DNA of 64,000 nucleotides, taken from the NCBI GenBank assembly GCA_001749745.1, contig JWTM01000263.1:62001-126000 (forward strand). Reading direction: 5' to 3'. The notes beneath the pieces are model-generated. The model worked only from the letters and a program-made list of their open reading frames with translations, was not told the origin of the DNA and made no database searches. The position numbers and the translations under genes are program-made. This DNA is from Candidatus Marispirochaeta associata (lineage in GTDB: Bacteria > Spirochaetota > Spirochaetia > JC444 > Marispirochaetaceae). Below are positions 41,524 through 50,860 of this stretch, in pieces (the first letter of the stretch is position 1; each line of letters begins with the position of its first letter).

Positions 41524-42588
41524 TCAGCCCTCCTGTCCGCGAGCGGCTATGGGACTGCCGTCGTTAACCAGATGATTGCCACCAGTAATCAGGGTATCTA
41601 GAACTGAGAGTCCGGCGGTTACTACCGTTCGTCGCTCATCCGCCGGACCGGGAACTACCGCCACCCTTCGGGCGATTCCCTGATCGGCAAGCATGACGAA
41701 ACTCTCCACTCCGTCGCTCATAATTGCTTCCGTAGGCACCACGATGCTCGAACTCAAATTACGCCGCTCCAGGACGACCAGGGCCGTCTGACCCGGAGCA
41801 AGCCGGCCGTCGCTGTTCTCGATTACCACCTCGCCGCGAAAGCTCAAGGTTTCGGGATCGACCCGGCGGTCGAGGGATTCCAGGCGGCCCTGCCACTCCC
41901 GATCGGGATAGACGTCGAGGCGAATCCTGGCGCTGTTTCCGGGGGCGACTCCGGCGATCTCGCTTTCGGGGATACCGATTTCGATCCGCATCTCTGTGGT
42001 ATCGGCTACGGTAAAGGTAGGGGCGCCGGGAAGGAGTTCGTCGTGGAGATTGATGTGCCGGGCCACTACGGTGCCGTCGATGGGCGATTCGCAGCGGGCT
42101 CCTTCCAATACCTGGGCCGCATCGATGCGCTGTTTCTCGGCGCTGAGCATGGCCAGTTCCGCCTGGTCTACGGCGAGCTGGGAGGCGTTTCCCTTACGCA
42201 GGAGCTCCCGCTGGCGCTCGAAGGTCTCCCGGGCGATCCTTTCCTGAAGCTCCGCTACCCGGTAGCTGGCCAGAACGTTCTCGAGATCCACCGCCCCCAG
42301 GCGCTCCCCGGCGCTGACCCTATCGCCCTGGCTAACCAGGATGGACTCTACCCAGCCGCCGCCGGGAGCGCTCAAGACCGCCTGTTCGCTGGCCTTGAGG
42401 GTTCCGTAATACTCGCCGTACTCGGTAAAGGTGGTGGCCTCGACTACCAGGGTCTCCACCGGTATGGCTTCACGTTGGGGCGTACTCTGCGCTTCTTGGG
42501 TGTTGCCGGAACAGGCGACGAATAGTAGCGCCAGGAATGGGCCGGTGATTAACAGGAGTAGCCGTTTCTGAGTTCTTGTATTGGTCAT
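41524..42588 (-). CDS. RND efflux periplasmic adaptor (membrane-fusion) lipoprotein
   Basis: The 354-residue protein begins with a lipoprotein signal (LLLLITGPFLALLFVAC, with lipobox FVAC) and continues with a biotinyl-lipoyl half-motif (VLSAPGGGWVESILVSQGDRVSAGERLG), an alpha-hairpin (about 110-155), the second lipoyl half and a beta-barrel domain (MRIEIGIPESEIAGVAPGN). It bridges the RND pump and an outer-membrane channel. A GGAGG SD sits 6 bases before the ATG at 42588, so this start is preferred to upstream codons. It is the first gene of the pump operon. Confidence 0.93.
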   Translation of the reverse strand: MTNTRTQKRLLLLITGPFLALLFVACSGNTQEAQSTPQREAIPVETLVVEATTFTEYGEYYGTLKASEQAVLSAPGGGWVESILVSQGDRVSAGERLGAVDLENVLASYRVAELQERIARETFERQRELLRKGNASQLAVDQAELAMLSAEKQRIDAAQVLEGARCESPIDGTVVARHINLHDELLPGAPTFTVADTTEMRIEIGIPESEIAGVAPGNSARIRLDVYPDREWQGRLESLDRRVDPETLSFRGEVVIENSDGRLAPGQTALVVLERRNLSSSIVVPTEAIMSDGVESFVMLADQGIARRVAVVPGPADERRTVVTAGLSVLDTLITGGNHLVNDGSPIAARGQEG

Positions 42589-42658
42589 GTGCATCCTCCG
42601 CACCTTGAATTTCTTAATCCTTATAACAGAGCGGAGGATGGGGTGTGTTACTTTTTTC

Positions 42659-43309
42659 TTACTTCAGTCGGTTTCGAACCGTCTCGAGATCGATCTCGGC
42701 CAAGGAATCCGCGCTCAGGTCGGCCTTCCTATGTCCCGACGCCGCACCTACCGCGAGGGCGTACATTTTACCGCCCTTGGCAGCTTCGACGCCGGCATCG
42801 GCATCCTCCACCACGAGACAATGCTCGCAGGCAATATCCAAGCGTTGCGCGGCAATGAGGAACACCTCAGGGTCCGGTTTGGAGCGAGAGATATCGTTCC
42901 CGTCGGCCACCGCATCGAAATAGTCGGCCAGGCCGATCTTCTTCAGGATGAAGGGCGTATTGCGGCTTGAGGAGCCGATGGCGACCTTTAGTCCCGCTTT
43001 ACGGGCGGCTTCGGCAAACTCCATTGCTCCGGGGAGAATTTCATCGGGACTTAGATCGTTCAAGAGTTCCCGGTAGAGGCTGTTCTTTTTATCCGCCAGG
43101 TAGAGTTTCTCCTCCTCGCTATAGGAGTAGGAGGATTTTTCGAGCACCACCTCCAGGCTCTCCATGCGGCTGACTCCTCGTTGACGGCCGTTGTCCTCCC
43201 GGGAGAAGGGGAGATTGAGAAAACGGGCGAGTTCCTGCCAGGCCCGAAAATGGTATTCATCGGTAGAGACGATCACACCGTCTAAGTCGAATATAACTGC
43301 TTGCAACAT
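42659..43309 (-). CDS. pgmB: Beta-phosphoglucomutase (HAD family)
   Basis: The 216-residue enzyme converts beta-glucose 1-phosphate to glucose 6-phosphate. Motifs fit beta-PGM well: nucleophile Asp8 and acid/base Asp10 in VIFDLDGVIVSTDEYH, the cap-domain RGVSRMESLE, the phosphate-binding IGSSSRN, KPDPEVFL and VVEDADAGVEAA. It lies 24 bases downstream of the GH65 phosphorylase gene, whose product is beta-glucose 1-phosphate. An AAGGAG SD precedes the ATG. The pairing is standard and the assignment is firm. Confidence 0.95.
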   Translation of the reverse strand: MLQAVIFDLDGVIVSTDEYHFRAWQELARFLNLPFSREDNGRQRGVSRMESLEVVLEKSSYSYSEEEKLYLADKKNSLYRELLNDLSPDEILPGAMEFAEAARKAGLKVAIGSSSRNTPFILKKIGLADYFDAVADGNDISRSKPDPEVFLIAAQRLDIACEHCLVVEDADAGVEAAKGGKMYALAVGAASGHRKADLSADSLAEIDLETVRNRLK

Positions 43310-43333
43310 AGAATCTCCTTTAACTGATCAAAT

Positions 43334-45610
43334 TCAGGTTTCCGGGGTAAAACGTAGCATCTCTCCCGGTTTCAGCACGGAGACCTGATCAGATACACGA
43401 ATGCTCAGTTCCTCTGCGCTTCCCGGGGCACTCTCAATCCGGAAATCCTCACTTGTCAGGCTGAGTCCCAGCTCTTGGCCTCGAATCCTCAGCTTTAGAC
43501 TGATGGCGTTCACCGTCGTCGGGAGGAGGGGGCTGAAGCGCAGCTCTTCTAAGTCCAGCTCCATCCCGAGGAAGCCCTTTACCACGATCTGCCAGGCGAT
43601 CCCGCAAGCGGCGGTATGGATACCGCCGATAAAGGTTCCTCCGCTCTCCGGCGGGTGGGTGTTGGCGATATCGATCTTCAGGGATTTTCGCAGATAGCGC
43701 TCCGCCTGTTCGAGATTGCCGCTCTTGGCGGCCACCAGGGCATGCACTCCGGGGCTCAAGGAGGAGCGATGCTGACTGCGCGGTTCGTAATAGTCGTAGT
43801 TGGCGGCCACCACTTCGTTCGGAAAGGGGTGAAGCGCAAAGAGCTGCACCACGTCGGCTTGCTTGCTGACCTGAGTCTCGTAGGCGATGCCGTTGGGCCA
43901 GCCCCAGTACTCCTGTTCATCCTGAAGACGGCCGGCAAGCTCCTCGGGAAGGATATCCTCGAGTTGAAAGAAACCGTCGAACTGTTCGATCAGGAGATTC
44001 TCCGGATCCGGGGAGGGAAGGTAGAGCTTGCGCTGCATTTCGTCCCAGGCATCGATCCGCTCCGGGCTTAAACCGAGGTCCGCCGATAGATTCTCGAGTT
44101 CATCCCGGGCTGCTTGTTCCATCCGGCGGTAAATCCAGACCGCCGTAGCCAGGGCAAAGCGGGCCTGATAGTTGGTAAAAGCGTTGTTGTCGGCGTTCTC
44201 GTGGTACTCATCGGGGCCGAGGACCCGTAGAATTTCGTAGCGGTCCCGGGCGGGAGAGTAGTGGATACGTGAATAGAGGAATTGTGCGACGCTGAATGCG
44301 ATCTCCGCACCTTTGGAATAGAGGAACTCATCGTCGCCGGAGGCCCGGTAATACTCCCAGAGGGCGTAGGTGATGTCCGGACTGATATGGATCTGCCAGT
44401 CATTGAAGTGGTTGCGAATCTTGCGGCCGCTCAATACATCGATAAAGAAATAGTCGGGGCAGAGCTCCTCACCGGAGTCGCCGCTGATCCAGGCATAGTA
44501 GGCACCTTCGTAGCCCAAACGTTTCGCCTTTTCCTGAGCTCCGGGTAAGGTCGCATGACGGTAGCTGATAATTCTTTCGGCTACCTTGGGATCGGTGTAG
44601 ATATACATCGGCAGATTGAAGATCTCCTGGTCCCAGAATGCGGCTCCCTGATAGGCCTGGCAGGAAAGCCCCCGGGCGCCGATGGGCAGCCGGTCGGTAT
44701 GGGCGGGGGTGGAGATAACATTATGATAGGTATTGTAGCGTACCAGGGATTGCAGCTCCTCATCTCCGTCTAGAAGAATATCATAGCGCTCCCAAAGATC
44801 GTCCCAATGGCCTTTGTGTGCCTTGAACTCCTCGTCATATCCCCGCTCGAATACGCCGGTTAGCTCCTCTATGGCGGCCCGATAGGGATCGGAAAGGTCG
44901 TTTGCGGAATAGACCGACATAAATTGTTCCACTATGAGGGCTTCGCCGGCTTGCAGAGTGAACCGGGCCTCGTCGAAGATTCCGGAGCTGCTCTCCGACG
45001 CGGAAAACTCGACATCGGCTCGAGATACTGAAGCAACAACCAACGGCTTTCCTTCTTCGCTGGTACGTAAATCTGCCGTAAGGCGTCCGCCGTCGCGCTT
45101 ATAATTCCGGGATCGGAAATGGTCGCCGTTAAGACTCCAGGTATCCCCGTCGATCCCCAAGCGCAGTCGGCCGCTGCAGTTTTCTGCTGCGCGAAGCACT
45201 ACTCTTTGACAAATAAGATGTAAATGAGCATAGCTGGCGAAGCGGGTAAAGCTTATCTCCAGCTTCCCGTCGGGGCTCTTCATCGCGCCGGATGTCTCAC
45301 CGTAGCGGAAATCGAGGGCGTGGAAACCACCCTCAGTCGGCACGATCATGGGCGAGGAGCTGCCGTCATTTATCTCTATAAACAACCCGTTCGGTACTGT
45401 ACAGAGTTCCTTCCACTTCCCGTCGGCGCAGTCGTAGGTATCGCTAACCACACAGGCTGCATATTCCTTACTGCCGGCGCTGGGGAAGGTCCCTCGGAAC
45501 CCAAGATAACCGTTACCGCTCATCATTAGACTTCCAAAACGAAACACCTCATCCACAGGATATGGGCCGGTTTGTAGTAACCATGGGGAGGCGAAAGAAG
45601 GACTGCTCAT
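43334..45610 (-). CDS. Glycoside hydrolase family 65 disaccharide phosphorylase
   Basis: The 758-residue length and domain order (N-terminal beta-sandwich, linker, (alpha/alpha)6 barrel, C-terminal jelly roll) are those of GH65 inverting phosphorylases. RGLSCQAYQGAAFWDQEIF marks the barrel start, and Glu468 in GPDEYHENADNNAFTN is the expected general acid. GH65 enzymes cleave maltose, trehalose, kojibiose or nigerose with phosphate, giving glucose and beta-glucose 1-phosphate; which one cannot be read directly. It is transcribed divergently from the LacI-type regulator. An AAGGAG SD and a promoter/operator precede it. Confidence 0.93.
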   Translation of the reverse strand: MSSPSFASPWLLQTGPYPVDEVFRFGSLMMSGNGYLGFRGTFPSAGSKEYAACVVSDTYDCADGKWKELCTVPNGLFIEINDGSSSPMIVPTEGGFHALDFRYGETSGAMKSPDGKLEISFTRFASYAHLHLICQRVVLRAAENCSGRLRLGIDGDTWSLNGDHFRSRNYKRDGGRLTADLRTSEEGKPLVVASVSRADVEFSASESSSGIFDEARFTLQAGEALIVEQFMSVYSANDLSDPYRAAIEELTGVFERGYDEEFKAHKGHWDDLWERYDILLDGDEELQSLVRYNTYHNVISTPAHTDRLPIGARGLSCQAYQGAAFWDQEIFNLPMYIYTDPKVAERIISYRHATLPGAQEKAKRLGYEGAYYAWISGDSGEELCPDYFFIDVLSGRKIRNHFNDWQIHISPDITYALWEYYRASGDDEFLYSKGAEIAFSVAQFLYSRIHYSPARDRYEILRVLGPDEYHENADNNAFTNYQARFALATAVWIYRRMEQAARDELENLSADLGLSPERIDAWDEMQRKLYLPSPDPENLLIEQFDGFFQLEDILPEELAGRLQDEQEYWGWPNGIAYETQVSKQADVVQLFALHPFPNEVVAANYDYYEPRSQHRSSLSPGVHALVAAKSGNLEQAERYLRKSLKIDIANTHPPESGGTFIGGIHTAACGIAWQIVVKGFLGMELDLEELRFSPLLPTTVNAISLKLRIRGQELGLSLTSEDFRIESAPGSAEELSIRVSDQVSVLKPGEMLRFTPET

Positions 45611-45645
45611 AATCGTTGCAACTCCTTGTACTGACAGTTATCGAG

Positions 45646-45674
45646 AGTATACCGCATAAAACACACGTGTGCAA
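45646..45674 (-). promoter_or_regulatory. GH65-pgmB promoter with embedded palindromic operator
   Basis: On the minus strand TTGCAC (45669-45674) and TATACT (45646-45651) are 17 bases apart. The perfect dyad CACACGTGTG (45662-45671) lies in the spacer and over the -35 edge, the classical place for a repressor. The hexamer TGTGCA recurs three times before the lacI-type gene, at 45837, 45849 and 45858, so both genes may answer to the same regulator. Confidence 0.6.
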
Positions 45675-45884
45675 TAATTGATCTTTGGTGATGGTCAATT
45701 GTCAGTGGAATTGTTGAATTTGGAGAATTTTGCGATAACATTGGATTATATCTCTACACAGTAACGCTTTATTGGCCAAATTATTCCTTGACAAGATCAA
45801 CAGACCGGGATTACTCTAAAATAGTAACTGCAATCGTGTGCATTGCATTGTGCAGATTGTGCAAAGAGGTTCGACGTAGAGCTA

Positions 45885-46931
45885 ATGAAAAAGGTGACGA
45901 TTAAAGATATTGCCCGCTTGGCCGGGGTAAGCCATTCGACGGTCTCCCGCAGTCTGAACGACAGTCCCTACGTGGCGGAGAAGACCAAGAAGAATATCAA
46001 GCGCATCGCCCGGGAACTGAATTTCGAGTTCAACGCCAATGCCAGAAGCCTCTCGACCAACAAAACAGGAACCATCGGGGTGATTTACCCCGAAATATTC
46101 GAGCGTTTCGGTTCCTTCTACTATATCGAGCTTCTTCTGCGGGCGGTACGACATAGCCTCGAACAAGCGCAGATGGATACGATTATTACCTTCTCTCGCA
46201 ATAATTTCACCGGAGAGAGCAATATCCAGAATCTGATTAGCCGCCGTAAGGTCGACGGTCTCCTGGTAATCCACCCCTATATAAGTACCGAAGACTGGAC
46301 CTTCATTAACAGTCGCGGCATCCCGGTGGTTTTACTCCATTTTAAACCGCGGAATATCGCCTATGGCGACCTGAATTATATCTTTGTAGATCATGAGCAA
46401 GGCGGATACCTGGCTACCGAGCTTCTCATCAATAACGGCCGGACAAATCTGCTCTGTATTAATGAGGATTCTCCGGAGCTGCAGTTTATCGAGCGCATGG
46501 CGGGCTACAAGCGGGCCCTTAGCGAATATGATATTGAACTGCATCAACGGAATGTCCTCTACGGTTCGTGTACATATGAATTCGGGTACCAGACCATTAT
46601 GGATAGGCGGGGAATCCTCTCGGAGATCGACGGTATCTTCGCCGAGGCGGACATCATGGCCATGGGGGCTATCGCGGCCCTGCTCGATCTTGGAATCCGT
46701 GTTCCCGACGATATCGCCGTCGTCGGTTACGACGATATCGAATTCGGCCGTATATATCGGCCGGCCTTGACTACCGTGCATCAGCCCAGGGAAAAACTGG
46801 TAGCCGATGCATGCGACCGACTGGTGCAGATGATCGCCGGCAGTCAAGTAAGCCCGCTGCAGGAGATGATTCAACCCGAGCTGGTGATTCGTGAATCCTG
46901 CGGCAGCGCCCTCTCGAGGAGAAGCGCCTAA
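45885..46931 (+). CDS. LacI-family transcriptional regulator of the alpha-glucoside genes
   Basis: The 348-residue regulator has the LacI HTH and hinge at its start (VTIKDIARLAGVSHSTVSRSLNDSPYVAEKT, then NANARSLSTNKTGTIGVI), followed by a periplasmic-binding-like sensor domain that ends with the usual GYDDIEFGRIYRPALTTVHQP. It is divergent from GH65-pgmB and upstream of the sugar transporter genes, so it most likely controls both. The frame is open upstream, but the start at 45885 gives the normal N terminus. TTGACA at 45788 with TACTCT 18 bases on is a possible promoter. TGTGCA repeats overlie its leader. Confidence 0.92.
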   Translation: MKKVTIKDIARLAGVSHSTVSRSLNDSPYVAEKTKKNIKRIARELNFEFNANARSLSTNKTGTIGVIYPEIFERFGSFYYIELLLRAVRHSLEQAQMDTIITFSRNNFTGESNIQNLISRRKVDGLLVIHPYISTEDWTFINSRGIPVVLLHFKPRNIAYGDLNYIFVDHEQGGYLATELLINNGRTNLLCINEDSPELQFIERMAGYKRALSEYDIELHQRNVLYGSCTYEFGYQTIMDRRGILSEIDGIFAEADIMAMGAIAALLDLGIRVPDDIAVVGYDDIEFGRIYRPALTTVHQPREKLVADACDRLVQMIAGSQVSPLQEMIQPELVIRESCGSALSRRSA

Positions 46932-46944
46932 CAGTGTGAATAAG

Positions 46945-46965
46945 ACGGCTTGTTAAAGCCGTTTT
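46945..46965 (+). terminator. Terminator-like hairpin between the regulator and the sugar-binding protein genes
   Basis: ACGGCTT pairs with AAGCCGT around GTTA and is followed by TTT, 25 bases before the next start codon. It may partly separate regulator and transporter transcripts. Confidence 0.6.
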
Positions 46966-46990
46966 AGAAAATATTTTTCGGAGGTTTTAT

Positions 46991-48334
46991 ATGAAAAAGG
47001 CTTTAATGCTTACCCTTACCCTCGTATTGGCTCTTGCCTTTGTCTCGTGTGCAAAGGAAGAGGCGTCCGAGGCGGCGGCTCCGTCCGAGCCCGCTCAGGC
47101 GTCTTACGTCGAGAATCCCTGGACTGAGGGAGAGGATCTCTCCGGCCAGACTGTCGATGTTTTCGGCGCCTTTGTCGATGTCGATGCGGAACGCTTCAAC
47201 GCCAGTATGGCGAAGTTCGAGGAAGAGACCGGGATCGATATCGAGTATGAAGGATCCGGCGACTTCGAAGCGCTGATTACCGTCCGCACAGAGGGCGGCG
47301 ATCCCCCGGACATAGCGGCATTTCCCCAGCCCGGTCTGATGAAGGACCTGCACAGCAAAGGTTATATCGCCGACATCAAGAACTGGTGGGAACCCGGGTA
47401 TCTGGAAGAACAGTACAACGACGCCTGGATTGAACTAGGAACAGTAGACGGCGATATGACCGGCGTCTGGTACCGGGCCAACCTGAAGAGCCTGGTCTGG
47501 TATGCGGTACCGGTGTTCGAAGAGGAAGGCTATGAGATTCCCCAGACCTGGGATGAGCTCATCGCTCTCTCCGATCAGATGGTCGCCGACGGCTACACCC
47601 CCTGGTCTATCTCGATGGAGAGCTCCGGGGCAACAGGTTGGGTCGCCACCGACTGGGTCGAGGACATCCTGCTTAGGACCGCTCCTCCCGAGAAGTACGA
47701 CGAGTGGGTGGCCGGCGAACTCAAGTTCGACAGTCCCGAGATCCGCACCGCAATCGAGTACATGTCGGAGATCTGGTTCAATCCGGACTACGTCTTGGGC
47801 GGCACCAACTCCATCCTGACCGTGCCCTTCGGCGACGGTCCCGCTCCGCTGGTACAGGATCCTCCCCGGGCGCTTATGCACCGCCAGGCAAACTTCATTA
47901 CCGGTTTCTTCCCCGAGAAGGGCGACGAGATTCCTGAGAAGATCAACTATTTCTACCTGCCCCCGATCAACGAAGAGGAGTACGGCAAGCCGGTATTGGG
48001 CGCGGGCGACCTCTTCAGCGCATTCAACGACGATCCCGCCACCAAGGCGGTCATGAAGTTCCTGAGTCAGGGTGTCTCTACCAAGGAGTGGGTCGAAGCC
48101 GGCGGCTTCGTATCTCCCCACAACGATCAGGATATGAGCTGGTATCCCAGCGATATCGAGCGCGGCTATGCCCAGATCCTGCAGGAGGCCGATACCTTCC
48201 GTTTCGACGCATCGGACTTGATGCCCGGACAGGTCGGCGCCGGCAGCTTCTGGAAAGGCATGGTCGACTACGTCAGCGGCGAAGATCTGGATGATGTCCT
48301 GGAAGCTATCGACCGCAGCTGGCCGGAAGAGTAG
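46991..48334 (+). CDS. ABC alpha-glucoside-binding lipoprotein (AglE-like)
   Basis: This 447-residue extracellular solute-binding protein starts with a lipoprotein signal (LALAFVSC, then acidic residues) and has the family-1 binding-protein pattern: VWYRANLKSLVWYAVPVFEEEGYEIPQTWDEL as two adjacent elements, and GAGDLFSAFNDDPATKAVMKFL late. Size and neighbours match AglE of alpha-glucoside importers. A GGAGG SD precedes the ATG. It captures alpha-linked disaccharides for the two permeases downstream. The ATPase is not in the cluster, so a shared MsmK/UgpC-type ATPase encoded elsewhere is expected. Confidence 0.9.
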   Translation: MKKALMLTLTLVLALAFVSCAKEEASEAAAPSEPAQASYVENPWTEGEDLSGQTVDVFGAFVDVDAERFNASMAKFEEETGIDIEYEGSGDFEALITVRTEGGDPPDIAAFPQPGLMKDLHSKGYIADIKNWWEPGYLEEQYNDAWIELGTVDGDMTGVWYRANLKSLVWYAVPVFEEEGYEIPQTWDELIALSDQMVADGYTPWSISMESSGATGWVATDWVEDILLRTAPPEKYDEWVAGELKFDSPEIRTAIEYMSEIWFNPDYVLGGTNSILTVPFGDGPAPLVQDPPRALMHRQANFITGFFPEKGDEIPEKINYFYLPPINEEEYGKPVLGAGDLFSAFNDDPATKAVMKFLSQGVSTKEWVEAGGFVSPHNDQDMSWYPSDIERGYAQILQEADTFRFDASDLMPGQVGAGSFWKGMVDYVSGEDLDDVLEAIDRSWPEE

Positions 48335-48368
48335 CACTCCCTTCATGGGATTTCACTTCTAATCTATC

Positions 48369-48398
48369 GGAGGGGCGGTGGCTTCCGCCGCTCCCTCC
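48369..48398 (+). other. Intercistronic hairpin between the binding-protein and permease genes
   Basis: GGAGGGGCGGTGG pairs with CCGCCGCTCCCTCC around CTT, with one bulge and one wobble. No T-run follows. It matches the position of the hairpin between tctC and tctB and probably helps keep the binding protein more abundant than the permeases. Confidence 0.6.
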
Positions 48399-48421
48399 AT
48401 CTCTACGGGAGGAGACTCAGG

Positions 48422-49528
48422 ATGCAATCTACCCTTGATAATAAAAAGACCCTGAATTTCTTCACCGCCGCTCCGGCCCGGGTTCTGGTCTCCTTGATCG
48501 TACCTGTGCTTACCTTTTTAGCCCTCTACTATAGTTTCCTCTTTATGCGGGATACCGAAGCGCCCAAGGTGTTGATCGGTCTCGTCGCTCTGGTAGTTGG
48601 GGTTGGCGGTGTTTGGGTTCTCTATTGGGGAACCAATAACTTGATCGAAATTATGCCGATCCGCATGCGAGATGCGCTGCGTCCATTTGTGTTCGTCGGG
48701 CCGGCAATTACGGTGCTGCTCGGCTATATCATTCTTCCGGCGCTGCGTACCACCTGGTTGAGCTTTTTGAACCGGACCGGCGACGAGTTTGTGGGCCTCA
48801 GGAACTATATCTTCGTTTTCACCGATCCGGAGATGCTCATTATTCTACGGAACACCCTGTTGTGGGTTGTCTTCGTACCGTTCCTTGCTGTCTGTCTGGG
48901 ATTGATCGTGGCCGTAATGGCGGACCGTCTCAAGAATATCTGGGAGAAAATCGTAAAATCGATGATCTTTCTGCCCATGGCGATCTCATTCGTCGGCGCA
49001 TCGGTAATCTGGCGCTTCGTCTACTATTACCAACCCCCCGGATACGATCAGATAGGATTGCTGAATGCGATGCTCTCCTTCATCGGTGTTGATCCGGTAG
49101 CCTGGATTATCATTCGGCCCTGGAATAATCTGGCTCTGATCTTCATCATGATCTGGCTGCAGACCGGTTTCGCTATGGTAATCCTTTCGGCTGCGGTAAA
49201 AGGGGTTCCCAAGGACCTATGGGAAGCCGCTCGAATCGACGGTGCCGGCGAGCTTAGGATCTTCTTCAAGATAACGATCCCCTACATAAAAGGGACTATT
49301 CTAACTGTCTGGACGACGATTCTCTTCCTGGTATTGAAGGTCTTCGACATTGTCTACGTAATGACATCCGGTAACTACGATACAGGTATCGTTGCTTCCC
49401 GGATGTATAAGGAAGCCTTTGTGTACCGTAACTTCGGCCGCGGATCTGCCCTGGCGGTCTTTCTGTTTATCGTCGTTATTCCCTTCCTGATTCGGAATGT
49501 TCGACAGCTCAGGGAAACGAGGAGGTAA
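48422..49528 (+). CDS. ABC sugar transporter permease (AglF/MalF-like)
   Basis: The 368-residue membrane protein has two extra N-terminal helices (about 28-48 and 55-75) and then the six-helix permease core. The coupling motif EAARIDGAGELRIFFKITIPYIKG shows the EAA loop that docks the ATPase. It resembles AglF, which also carries extra N-terminal helices. It works with the next gene as a heterodimer in the inner membrane for alpha-glucoside import. A GGAGG SD precedes the ATG. Confidence 0.92.
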   Translation: MQSTLDNKKTLNFFTAAPARVLVSLIVPVLTFLALYYSFLFMRDTEAPKVLIGLVALVVGVGGVWVLYWGTNNLIEIMPIRMRDALRPFVFVGPAITVLLGYIILPALRTTWLSFLNRTGDEFVGLRNYIFVFTDPEMLIILRNTLLWVVFVPFLAVCLGLIVAVMADRLKNIWEKIVKSMIFLPMAISFVGASVIWRFVYYYQPPGYDQIGLLNAMLSFIGVDPVAWIIIRPWNNLALIFIMIWLQTGFAMVILSAAVKGVPKDLWEAARIDGAGELRIFFKITIPYIKGTILTVWTTILFLVLKVFDIVYVMTSGNYDTGIVASRMYKEAFVYRNFGRGSALAVFLFIVVIPFLIRNVRQLRETRR

Positions 49529-49531
49529 GGT

Positions 49532-50413
49532 ATGGCAGTACATTCTGAACTTGGACAAACCCCGTTAGAGCGGGTTGTACGCCGGGTACCAATGCGGGCC
49601 CTGCTCCTCCTGATCGTAGTGCTCTGGACCCTGCCGACCCTCGGACTGTTGGTCAGCTCTTTTAGGATTCCGGCGGAGATCCAGGAGACCGGTTGGTGGA
49701 CGGCCCTCTTCGATCCCTTTGCGGCCAAGCAGTGGACCCTAAGTAACTATAGGGACGTAATCTTTGCCGATTTCATGGGACAGGCATTCTTTAACAGTCT
49801 GCTGGTTACTATTCCCTCGACGGTTATACCCATAACCATTGCCGCCTTCGCCGCCTTCGCCATCGCTTGGATGAGCTTTCCCGGCCGGGAAGGAATCTTC
49901 GTGATTATCGTCGGACTCCTGGTGGTTCCCCTTCAGATGGCGCTGATTCCGGTGCTGAAGGTCTACACCAGGATTAGCCTCAACGGCACCTATCTGGGGA
50001 TCTGGCTGGCCCATACCGGCTTCGGACTTCCTTTGGCGACGTATATGCTCTACGGTTATATCTCCTCAATTCCGAAAGAGATTATCGAATCGGCCCACGC
50101 CGACGGGGCGACTCCCTGGATGATGTTCACTCGCCTGATTCTACCACTCTCTACCCCGGCGATCGCCTCTTTTGCGATCTTCCAGTTCCTGTGGGTCTGG
50201 AACGATCTGCTCGTAGCCTTGGTCTTCCTGGGAACAAAGCGTGAGTTCGCACTGGTTACGACCCGCTTAGCCGAGATGGTCGGTTCTCGCGGTCAGGACT
50301 GGCATGTACTCACCTCGGGAGCCTTTCTGACCATGCTAGTACCCCTGATAATCTTCTTCTCCCTACAGCGCTACTTCGTACGCGGTATGATGGCGGGAAG
50401 TGTGAAAGGCTGA
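49532..50413 (+). CDS. ABC sugar transporter permease (AglG/MalG-like)
   Basis: The 293-residue protein has six membrane helices and the EAA loop [24 protein letters not shown]. It lies 3 bases after the AglF-like gene. Its final segment [13 protein letters not shown] is the usual end of MalG-type permeases. It completes the binding-protein/two-permease set. A strong terminator follows. Confidence 0.93.
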   Translation: MAVHSELGQTPLERVVRRVPMRALLLLIVVLWTLPTLGLLVSSFRIPAEIQETGWWTALFDPFAAKQWTLSNYRDVIFADFMGQAFFNSLLVTIPSTVIPITIAAFAAFAIAWMSFPGREGIFVIIVGLLVVPLQMALIPVLKVYTRISLNGTYLGIWLAHTGFGLPLATYMLYGYISSIPKEIIESAHADGATPWMMFTRLILPLSTPAIASFAIFQFLWVWNDLLVALVFLGTKREFALVTTRLAEMVGSRGQDWHVLTSGAFLTMLVPLIIFFSLQRYFVRGMMAGSVKG

Positions 50414-50467
50414 TTTAATTATTAAGAGTATTTCTACAATGTACCGGCTAATAGGATAAGACAGGTT

Positions 50468-50502
50468 GAGGCTGTCCGGAGCTCCGGACAGCCTCTTTTT
50501 TT
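50468..50502 (+). terminator. Rho-independent terminator of the alpha-glucoside transporter operon
   Basis: A perfect 28-base palindrome (left half GAGGCTGTCCGGAG, 50468-50495) is followed by seven T. It ends plus-strand transcription; the minus strand lacks a T-run. Confidence 0.9.
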
Positions 50503-50860
50503 AAGAAGCGATCGTACGGGTCGCGACTACCTTGACCCCGGTACCGGCCACATCATCGATAAGAACATCTCCGCAGCTAACCGGCGCCTTGAGTCTCAAG
50601 GCGTAGAGCTCACGAAGGAGCGGATTGATGTGTTCCTTCAATAAAGCATTATCCGTTTTTACCGGAACCCGTGCCATCATTTCAGAATCGACCGCTACTG
50701 TAGCGGTGACCACCCGTTTCGGGGCCAGGATCTCCTCCCGGCCGTAGATCTCGCCGCGATTGCACTTGTTGCCGCTGATCTTGATATCCTCTTCGCTCTC
50801 CCATTCCGCCGTCAGATGACAGCCGATTGGACAGCTGATGCAAATCATCTCCCGTTTCAT
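50501..50860 (-). CDS. DUF1667-family Cys-rich protein of the glycerol 3-phosphate operon
   Basis: The 119-residue protein has CISCPIGC near the start (Cys7, Cys10, Cys14) and Cys33 in NKCNRG, a probable metal or cluster site. DUF1667 proteins nearly always follow GlpA-like and FAD-dependent oxidoreductase genes and probably serve as an electron-transfer partner. Its ATG overlaps the stop of the flavoprotein gene (ATGA). It is the last gene of the unit. Confidence 0.88.
   Translation of the reverse strand: MKREMICISCPIGCHLTAEWESEEDIKISGNKCNRGEIYGREEILAPKRVVTATVAVDSEMMARVPVKTDNALLKEHINPLLRELYALRLKAPVSCGDVLIDDVAGTGVKVVATRTIAS

Noticed and set aside
45788..45822. TTGACA with TAAAAT as a promoter for the lacI-type gene
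   Set aside because: The spacing would be 23 bases, too long. TACTCT at 18 bases is possible but weak, so it is mentioned only under the gene.
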